DNA of 10,253 bases from Ovoidimarina sp050299695. GTDB lineage: Bacteria > Pseudomonadota > Alphaproteobacteria > Rhodobacterales > Rhodobacteraceae. The notes below the pieces were generated by a model. That model worked only from the letters and a program-made list of their open reading frames with translations, ran no database searches and was not told the DNA's origin. Numbering within the stretch: position 1 is the first letter of the stretch; each line of letters starts with the position of its first letter. Positions 5,952-10,253 of the stretch are shown piece by piece. A program made the position numbers and the translations under genes. Location of the stretch: positions 1 to 10,253 of the forward strand of contig JBNKWI010000118.1 of the NCBI GenBank assembly GCA_050299695.1, in the 5' to 3' direction.

Positions 5952-6596
5952 TCAGCGCGAGACGTCGATCGTCGCGGTGTCGTAGGGCGTTTCGATCCGC
6001 CGGATCGTGGCGACTTCGCGCTCGGCGCGGTACTCGGCGCTGGGCGGCACGTCGTAGCCGGAGCGGCGCGGTTCCGGCCGTGGCTCGGGCGGCTCCGCGG
6101 CGCGGGCCGGGAGCGACGGCCTGTCCGCGGGCACGGCCCCGGCGCCGGGAGGCTCCGGTTCTGCCGCGTCGGCCTCCTCGCTGCGGCGCGCGGATTCGGC
6201 GTCCGCGGTCGCCGCCACGTCCTGCACGGCTTCGGGCGGCGCGGGCGGGCGCAGTTCGGGCTGGCGGGTCTCCGGGCTGGCGGGCTCGGGCTCCGGCGGT
6301 GGCGGCGGTTCGAGCGCCTGTTCGCGCTGCCGGTCGAGGATCGACGCCTCGAAGGCGGGCGGCGGGCCAGCGGGCGCGTTCGGATCGGGCGGATTCAGGT
6401 TGCGGAGCTGGATCTGGGCGAGCGGCGTGAGGTTTTCGACCGGCTGCGGCGCTTCGACCGCGCGGGCGGTTTCGGCGCCGGTTCTGCTGTCGGGCCGGGC
6501 GGGGGCGTCCGGGCGGAGGGCACGACCGGCGGAGCTGTCCGAGGTCGTGTAGTGTACCGTTCCGACCGACGACGATGCGCCAATCTGCGGGATCAT
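5952..6596 (-). CDS. Pro/Glu/Ala-rich hypothetical protein, probably largely disordered
   Basis: This encodes a 214-residue protein I cannot assign to a family. Residues 1-90 hold a less biased part with MIPQIGASS at the start and NLTPLAQIQLRNLNPPDPN near 55-73. Residues 75-185 are dominated by Pro, Glu, Ala and Arg with runs such as PPPPPEPEP, typical of an intrinsically disordered linker. The last 30 residues (YDVPPSAEYRAEREVATIRR, then IETPYDTATIDVSR) look more constrained and may be a conserved tail. There is no signal peptide, membrane span or cysteine. ATG at 6596 is preceded by GGAGA at good spacing on the minus strand, which supports translation. It converges on the phosphatase-like gene with only five bases between stops. 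Low complexity in GC-rich DNA leaves some risk of a spurious frame, but the ribosome site argues against it. Confidence 0.65.
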   Translation of the reverse strand: MIPQIGASSSVGTVHYTTSDSSAGRALRPDAPARPDSRTGAETARAVEAPQPVENLTPLAQIQLRNLNPPDPNAPAGPPPAFEASILDRQREQALEPPPPPEPEPASPETRQPELRPPAPPEAVQDVAATADAESARRSEEADAAEPEPPGAGAVPADRPSLPARAAEPPEPRPEPRRSGYDVPPSAEYRAEREVATIRRIETPYDTATIDVSR

Positions 6597-6647
6597 TTCC
6601 CACTCTCCTGCACTTCGCCCCTCGACAGAATAGGCTAGGCCCGGACG

Positions 6648-6664
6648 GTTAGCAGACTGTTAAC
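6648..6664. promoter_or_regulatory. 17-bp near-palindrome upstream of the Pro-rich protein gene
   Basis: The sequence GTTAGCAGACTGTTAAC fits the symmetrical pattern GTTAnCAGnCTGnTAAC, with 7 of 8 arm positions paired around a central base. It lies 52 bases upstream of the minus-strand start at 6596 and just past the rutR-like stop, in the only AT-rich pocket nearby. The size and symmetry suit a dimeric repressor operator. On the minus strand TATTCT (6632 to 6627) downstream of it could be a -10 box. The binding protein is unknown. Confidence 0.4.
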
Positions 6665-6688
6665 AAAACAGGAATTCGCTGCGCATGG

Positions 6689-7321
6689 TTAATGGTTTCC
6701 TCCTCCGGACGGCGTCAGCGCGCGGCGGAACAACCCGTCGAGGAACGCATGCGCGGCGTCGAAATGCGCCTCGTCCCCGGGCCGGAGGATGCCACGGACC
6801 TGCACGTCGAAATCGGCATAGTGCTGGGTCGTGGCCCAGATCGAGAAGATCAGGTGATAGGGGTCGAGCGGCGCGATCCGCCCGGCTTCGGTCCAGGCGC
6901 GGATCACGGCGGCCTTCTCGTCCACGAGCGTCTTCAAGGGCCCCTCGATCTGGTCGAGGATCCGGGGCGCGCCCTGCACGATCTCCTGCGCGAAGAGCCG
7001 GCTTTCGCGCGGGTAGTCGCGGGCCATGTCGAGCTTGAGGCGGACATAGGCGAGGATCTCCTCGACCGGGTCGCCCTCGGGGTCGATGCCCGCCAGCGGC
7101 GCCAGCCAGGTGTCCATGAGCCCGGCGAGGAGCGCGACGTGGATCGCCTCCTTCGAAGGGAAGTAGTAGAGCAGGTTCGGCTTCGAGAGCCCCGCCGCTT
7201 CGGCGATCCGGTCGAGCGTGGCGCCGCGGAAGCCCTCGGCCGAGAACACCTCCAGCGCGGCCCCGAGGATGATCTCCCGGTTCCGCTTCTGGATGCGCGT
7301 GCGGGGCGCGGCCTCGTTCAT
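6689..7321 (-). CDS. rutR: RutR-like TetR-family transcriptional repressor
   Basis: This encodes a 210-residue regulator, close to the 212 residues of E. coli RutR. Residues 12-58 form the TetR helix-turn-helix, with ILGAALEVFSAEGFRGATLD (18-37, strand entry) and recognition region IAEAAGLSKPNLLYYFPSKE (39-58). The C-terminal part (DYPRESRLFAQEI, 102-114; IFSIWATTQHYADF, 158-171) matches the YcdC/RutR ligand domain, which binds uracil or thymine in E. coli. The gene sits divergent to the amidohydrolase, with a RutR-type operator between them, so it probably represses the pyrimidine genes until pyrimidine appears and may repress itself. Start ATG at 7321 has AGGAG upstream on the minus strand. 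The frame stays open far beyond, antisense to the amidohydrolase, but that extension is not credible. Calling it RutR rests on similarity plus the operator; ligand specificity is untested. Confidence 0.88.
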   Translation of the reverse strand: MNEAAPRTRIQKRNREIILGAALEVFSAEGFRGATLDRIAEAAGLSKPNLLYYFPSKEAIHVALLAGLMDTWLAPLAGIDPEGDPVEEILAYVRLKLDMARDYPRESRLFAQEIVQGAPRILDQIEGPLKTLVDEKAAVIRAWTEAGRIAPLDPYHLIFSIWATTQHYADFDVQVRGILRPGDEAHFDAAHAFLDGLFRRALTPSGGGNH

Positions 7322-7407
7322 CGTCGCTTCGCTCCTCGCGCGCGGGGGCCGGAAGCCCGGGAAACGGGCAGGTGCCGGCGTGTCGGGCGGCCACGGGGCC
7401 TCGCGCC

Positions 7408-7435
7408 TTGACTGCCCCCTTGCCTCTGCTAGCGT
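7408..7435 (+). promoter_or_regulatory. Putative promoter of the amidohydrolase operon
   Basis: TTGACT (7408-7413) is a good -35 box. TAGCGT (7430-7435), 16 bases on, is a weak -10. The RutR-type operator begins five bases later, where a repressor would block initiation. A candidate minus-strand promoter for the rutR-like gene would use TTGACC (7455 to 7450), within the operator, and share the GCTAGC palindrome at 7428-7433. Only the -35 match is strong. Confidence 0.45.
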
Positions 7436-7439
7436 GATC

Positions 7440-7455
7440 CTGACCAAACGGTCAA
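7440..7455. promoter_or_regulatory. RutR-type operator
   Basis: CTGACCAAACGGTCAA agrees with the E. coli RutR consensus TTGACCANNTGGTCAA at 12 of 14 fixed positions, with perfect TGACC/GGTCA arms. It lies between the divergent rutR-like gene and the amidohydrolase, 40 bases before the latter's start and just downstream of its putative -10 box, which fits repression of both genes. No second copy of this quality was noticed elsewhere in the window. Confidence 0.85.
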
Positions 7456-7495
7456 ACCTTTTGGCGCCCCCGACCAGATCCGAAGGAGAGAGCCC

Positions 7496-8746
7496 ATGGC
7501 AGCCCCCGGCGAGAACCTCAAGATCGACGGCGCGCGGCTTTGGGACAGCCTGATGGAGATGGCGAAGATCGGGCCGGGCGTGGCGGGCGGCAACAACCGC
7601 CAGACGCTGACCGATGCCGATGCCGAGGGTCGCGCGCTGTTCAAGAGGTGGTGCGACGCCGCGGGGCTGGTGACGGGCGTCGACCGGATGGGCACGATGT
7701 TCGCCCGGCGCGAGGGGACCGATCCCGACGCGTTGCCGGTCTATGTCGGGAGCCATCTCGATACCCAGCCGACGGGTGGGAAATATGACGGGGTCTTGGG
7801 GGTTCTGGGCGGACTGGAAATCATTCGCACATTGAACGACCTGGGGATCCGGACGAAGCACCCGATCGTGGTGACGAACTGGACCAACGAGGAGGGGACA
7901 CGCTTCGCGCCCGCCATGCTGGCCTCCGGCGTTTTCGCGGGGAAGCACGAGTTGGACTGGGCCTATGCGCGGGAGGACCACGACGGCAAGACCTTCGGCG
8001 ACGAACTGAGGCGGATCGGCTGGATCGGCGACGAGGAGGTCGGCGCGCGGAAGATGCACGCCTTTTTCGAGCTGCATATCGAACAGGGTCCGATCCTGGA
8101 GGCCGAGGGCAAGGAGATCGGCGTCGTCACCCACGGGCAGGGGCTGCGCTGGATCGAATGCACGGTGACCGGCAAGGAAAGCCATACCGGCTCGACGCCG
8201 ATGGCCATGCGGAAGAACGCGGGGCGCGGGCTGGCGCTGGTGACCGAGCTCGTCCACGAGATCGCGATGAAGAACCAGCCCAACGCGGTCGGCGCCATCG
8301 GGCATATCGACGTCTACCCGAATTCGCGGAACATCATCCCGGGGAAGGTGGTCTTCACGGTGGATATGCGGACGCACATTCTCGACAAGCTGGAAGGCAT
8401 GGTCGAGGAATTCATGGAGCGGGCTCCGAAGCTCTGCGCGGACATCGGGACGGAGTTTTCCTGCGAGATCGTCGGCCAGTTCGACCCGCCGGCCTTTGAC
8501 GAGACCTGCGTGAAGGCGGTGCGCGATGCCGCCGAGCGGCTGGGCTATTCCCACATCGACATCGTCTCGGGCGCGGGCCACGACGCCTGCTGGATCAACG
8601 ATGTGGCGCCCACCGCGATGGTGATGTGCCCCTGCGTCGACGGGCTCTCGCATAACGAGGCCGAGGAGATCTCCCCGGAATGGGCGGCGGCTGGGGCGAA
8701 CGTGCTGTTCCACGCGGTGGTGGAGACGGCGGGGATCGAGGGGTGA
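7496..8746 (+). CDS. Zn-dependent M20-family amidohydrolase, probable beta-ureidopropionase
   Basis: This encodes a 416-residue enzyme of the N-carbamoyl-amino-acid hydrolase/allantoate amidohydrolase group (AmaB/HyuC type). The two-metal site is complete: H87 (GSHLDT), D98 (KYDG), E132/E133 (NEEGTRF), H194 (ELHIEQGP) and H386 (LSHNEAE). GAGHDA (359-364) is the family motif near the substrate carboxylate. SRNIIPG (277-283) belongs to the dimerisation lid. Next to hydA and rutR, the most likely reaction is N-carbamoyl-beta-alanine to beta-alanine, CO2 and ammonia, the last step of reductive uracil breakdown; N-carbamoyl-beta-aminoisobutyrate from thymine would be analogous. Allantoate hydrolysis is an alternative but no purine genes are visible. 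ATG 7496 follows AAGGAG (7483-7488) at good spacing. It is first in the operon behind the RutR operator. Confidence 0.92.
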   Translation: MAAPGENLKIDGARLWDSLMEMAKIGPGVAGGNNRQTLTDADAEGRALFKRWCDAAGLVTGVDRMGTMFARREGTDPDALPVYVGSHLDTQPTGGKYDGVLGVLGGLEIIRTLNDLGIRTKHPIVVTNWTNEEGTRFAPAMLASGVFAGKHELDWAYAREDHDGKTFGDELRRIGWIGDEEVGARKMHAFFELHIEQGPILEAEGKEIGVVTHGQGLRWIECTVTGKESHTGSTPMAMRKNAGRGLALVTELVHEIAMKNQPNAVGAIGHIDVYPNSRNIIPGKVVFTVDMRTHILDKLEGMVEEFMERAPKLCADIGTEFSCEIVGQFDPPAFDETCVKAVRDAAERLGYSHIDIVSGAGHDACWINDVAPTAMVMCPCVDGLSHNEAEEISPEWAAAGANVLFHAVVETAGIEG

Positions 8747-9027
8747 GGCTAGGCGACCTACCCGCCAATACGGCAACATTCATTTGCACACATGTCTTCG
8801 ACAAGGCGCGTGATGTCGGGTTTGTCTGTCTGGACTTCGACGGGGATCTCTCGATGCTGTGTGCAGATAGCCACGACTGGGACGTCGAACGGGTCCATGT
8901 TGTCGGGGTCGGACACGTGCTGGGGAGACACCCCGAGTTGCAGGACATCCGATTGGAACGCGGCTGCGAGGCCGAGAAGATTGCAGACGGTTGGCGGGTC
9001 TCGAAAATGAAGGAAGACCAGGAATGA
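8743..9027 (+). CDS. Small conserved-type protein of unknown function (94 aa)
   Basis: This encodes a 94-residue protein. The start is taken as GTG 8743, overlapping the amidohydrolase stop (GTGA). The pattern is CTHVFDKARDVGFV, then DFDGDLSMLCADSHD, then VVGVGHVLGRHPELQDI and a terminal GCEAEK..DGWRV. From memory this resembles a family of small bacterial proteins with C.HVF, W.fLCg..DH, VVG..Hl and a closing W, but I cannot name it. There is no signal peptide or membrane span. TGA 9025-9027 overlaps the next ATG, so the gene is coupled at both ends. GC by hand count over 8761-9000 is 143/240 (about 60%), and 55% in the first half, against about 70% in a flanking line, which suggests separate ancestry. 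The start could instead lie further inside the gene. Confidence 0.65.
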   Translation: MRLGDLPANTATFICTHVFDKARDVGFVCLDFDGDLSMLCADSHDWDVERVHVVGVGHVLGRHPELQDIRLERGCEAEKIADGWRVSKMKEDQE

Positions 9028-9776
9028 CCAAACACGACGCCACGCTCATCACCGACGAGGCGCAGCTCCGCGTCGATCTCGCCGTGGCGATCCGGCTCAG
9101 CTGTCGCAACGACTGGCACGAGGGCGTGGCGAACCATTTTTCGGCGGCGGTTTCGGCGGACGGCAGGAGGTTCCTCGTGAACCCGCGCTGGGTGCATTGG
9201 AGCCGGGTGCGCGCGTCGGACCTGCTTCTGGTCGATGCCGACGATCCCGCCACGATGGACCGGCCCGATGCGCCCGATCCGTCGGCCTGGTCGATCCATT
9301 CGGCGATCCACCGCAACCTGCCGCAGGCCCGTGTGGCGCTCCACATTCATCCGCCCTACTGCACTGCGCTGGCGGGGCTGAAGGACCCGGTGATCAAGCC
9401 GATCGATCAGGTTACCGCGCGGTTCCACAAGCGGCTCGCCTATGACCTGGCTTTCGGCGGGATCGCCAGCGAGGGCGAGGAGGGCGAGCGGATCGCGACC
9501 ACGGTGGGCAACCATGGCGCGGTGATGATGCAGAACCACGGCGTCACGACGTTTGGCGCGACGGTGGCCGAGGCCTGGGACGCGCTCTACCATCTCGAAC
9601 GGGCGGCGCGGACGATGGTGCTGGCCTATTCCACCGGGCAGGAGCTCGCGGTGATGCCGGACGATCTGGCGGAGGCGACGGCGGCGGAGTGGCAAGCCTA
9701 TCGCGACGCGGAGTTCGCGCATTTCGCGGAGATGAAGCGGGTGCTCGACCGGGAAGAGCCGGACTACAAGGAGTGA
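9024..9776 (+). CDS. Class II aldolase/adducin-domain protein
   Basis: This encodes a 250-residue single-domain protein of the L-fuculose-phosphate aldolase/adducin-head superfamily. The zinc histidines are visible as H107 and H109 (HIHPPY) and H172 (QNHGV). N37/F39 in GVANHFSAA (34-42) matches the usual GNxS phosphate loop only loosely. The catalytic acid position of FucA (PSSE) reads PSAWSIH (86-92), with Trp in place of Glu, so classic aldol cleavage is doubtful; other members act as decarboxylases, epimerases or dehydratases, or have no known role. ATG 9024 lies in an ATGA overlap with the small gene, with AGGA upstream; an in-frame start at 8991 is less likely. It is in the amidohydrolase-hydA operon, so a role on a pyrimidine product is possible but unproven. 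Confidence 0.85.
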   Translation: MTKHDATLITDEAQLRVDLAVAIRLSCRNDWHEGVANHFSAAVSADGRRFLVNPRWVHWSRVRASDLLLVDADDPATMDRPDAPDPSAWSIHSAIHRNLPQARVALHIHPPYCTALAGLKDPVIKPIDQVTARFHKRLAYDLAFGGIASEGEEGERIATTVGNHGAVMMQNHGVTTFGATVAEAWDALYHLERAARTMVLAYSTGQELAVMPDDLAEATAAEWQAYRDAEFAHFAEMKRVLDREEPDYKE

Positions 9777-9781
9777 CGCGA

Positions 9782-9831
9782 GCCGGGGCTCCGCCCCGGA
9801 CCCCGGAGTATTTTCGCCAAGAAGAGCCCGG
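9782..9831. repeat. Palindromic intergenic repeat of Rhodobacteraceae type
   Basis: CCGGGGC (9783-9789) pairs with GCCCCGG (9793-9799) around TCC. It is followed by ACCCCGGAGTATTTTCGCCA and an AAGAAGAG tail. This layout of a GC hairpin, a CCCCGGAGTATTT-like stretch and then GCCAAGAAGA is a dispersed intergenic element I recall from many Rhodobacteraceae genomes. It lies between the aldolase and hydA genes and could end or weaken readthrough, although only four Ts follow the hairpin and they are eleven bases away. Confidence 0.7.
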
Positions 9832-9860
9832 GAGCAGAGAACGAGACGGGGAGAATCGAT

Positions 9861-10253
9861 ATGAGCACTGTGATCAAGGGCGGGACGGTGGTGACGGCCG
9901 ACCTGAGCTACAAGGCAGACGTGAAGATCGACGGCGGCAGGATCGTCGAGATCGGCCCCGATCTTTCGGGCGGTGAGGTGCTGGACGCCACGGGCTGCTA
10001 CGTGATGCCGGGGGGGATCGATCCGCATACCCATCTCGAAATGCCGTTCATGGGGACCTATTCCTCGGACGACTTCGAGAGCGGCACGCGGGCGGCCCTG
10101 TCGGGCGGCACCACGATGGTGGTGGATTTCGCGCTGCCTTCGCCGGGGCAGGGGCTCTTGGACGCGATCCAGATGTGGGACAACAAGTCGGGCCGGGCGA
10201 ATTGCGACTACTCGTTTCACATGGCGATCACCTGGTGGGGCGAGCAGGTCTTC
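9861..10253 (+). CDS. hydA: Dihydropyrimidinase (N-terminal 131 residues, cut by window edge)
   Basis: The frame runs to the window edge without a stop and gives the first 131 residues of a cyclic amidohydrolase. The N-terminal beta-sandwich strand MSTVIKGGTVVTADLSYKAD is followed by the metal motif GGIDPHTHLEMPF (51-63), where H56 and H58 bind the first zinc. SGGTTMVVDFALP (81-93) is the usual dihydropyrimidinase/D-hydantoinase sequence. The carboxylated lysine and later histidines lie outside the window. The enzyme hydrolyses dihydrouracil to N-carbamoyl-beta-alanine, the step between PreTA and the M20 amidohydrolase upstream. The Gln/Trp-rich QMWDNKSG (104-111) also fits. GGGGAGA (9848-9854) gives a strong ribosome site before ATG 9861. 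Hydantoinase is the main alternative, but the neighbourhood favours dihydropyrimidinase. Confidence 0.95.
   Translation, partial: MSTVIKGGTVVTADLSYKADVKIDGGRIVEIGPDLSGGEVLDATGCYVMPGGIDPHTHLEMPFMGTYSSDDFESGTRAALSGGTTMVVDFALPSPGQGLLDAIQMWDNKSGRANCDYSFHMAITWWGEQVF

Noticed and set aside
5757..6638. 293-codon plus-strand frame across the phosphatase-like and Pro-rich genes
   Set aside because: It is Gly/Arg/Ala-rich noise, out of frame with the phosphatase-like gene and antisense to the Pro-rich gene, which has a better ribosome site.
7322..8779. Minus-strand open frame continuing upstream of the rutR-like gene to 8779
   Set aside because: It is antisense to the well-supported amidohydrolase, has no domain, and the TetR family start at 7321 has its own ribosome site. 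High GC keeps antisense frames open.
8595..10220. 541-codon minus-strand frame across the small gene, aldolase and hydA
   Set aside because: It is antisense to zinc-enzyme genes with intact motifs and shows only shadow composition.
1..10253. CRISPR array, tRNA/rRNA genes, insertion sequences or attachment sites
   Set aside because: No regularly spaced repeats, cloverleaf-like segments, transposase or integrase motifs, or flanking direct repeats were seen on either strand.

Overview
The window is high-GC DNA with dense, often overlapping genes. It most likely comes from an alphaproteobacterium of the Rhodobacteraceae (Roseobacter/Rhodobacter group). Support for this: PreA, CbtA and CbtB sequences of the type familiar from that family, a short B12-type riboswitch on cbtBA, a RutR-type operator, and a palindromic intergenic repeat (about 9782-9831) of a kind common in Rhodobacteraceae. 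No ribosomal or tRNA marker is present, so this placement is inference.

The backbone is the reductive pyrimidine (uracil/thymine) degradation pathway. Positions 1-90 are the 3' end of preT, the flavin/NAD subunit of dihydropyrimidine dehydrogenase. preA (1821-3122) is the catalytic subunit. A Zn-dependent M20-type amidohydrolase (7496-8746), most likely beta-ureidopropionase, makes beta-alanine. hydA (9861 to the right edge, incomplete) is dihydropyrimidinase. A divergent rutR-like TetR repressor (6689-7321) sits beside a near-consensus RutR operator (7440-7455) in front of the hydrolase.

Layout, left to right: (i) 1-4182, plus strand: preT tail, SAM methyltransferase, VOC protein, GFA-family zinc protein, preA, a Suppressor-of-fused (SUFU) domain protein and a second VOC protein, tightly packed and probably one transcript. 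preT and preA are separated by three accessory genes. (ii) 4204-5350, minus strand: cobalt transporter genes cbtB-cbtA under a cobalamin riboswitch. (iii) 5386-5946, plus strand: a histidine-phosphatase-like protein that has lost both catalytic histidines. (iv) 5952-6596, minus strand: a Pro/Glu/Ala-rich, probably disordered protein of unknown function. (v) 6689-7321, minus strand: rutR-like. (vi) 7496-10253, plus strand: amidohydrolase, a 94-residue unknown protein of lower GC, a class II aldolase/adducin-like protein, and hydA.

PreT-PreA would reduce uracil or thymine, HydA would open the dihydropyrimidine ring, and the amidohydrolase would release beta-alanine or beta-aminoisobutyrate, with control by the RutR-like protein. 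The cobalt/B12 island lies between the two halves of the pathway and has its own control. No stretch over 300 bases lacks a gene. The two longest intergenic regions hold the riboswitch (5171-5385) and the rutR/hydrolase control region (7322-7495).

I see no CRISPR array, transposase, phage gene or clear new defence system. The points most worth a second look are the catalytically dead phosphatase next to the cobalt locus, the accessory genes inside the pre operon, and the low-GC small gene between the hydrolase and the aldolase.
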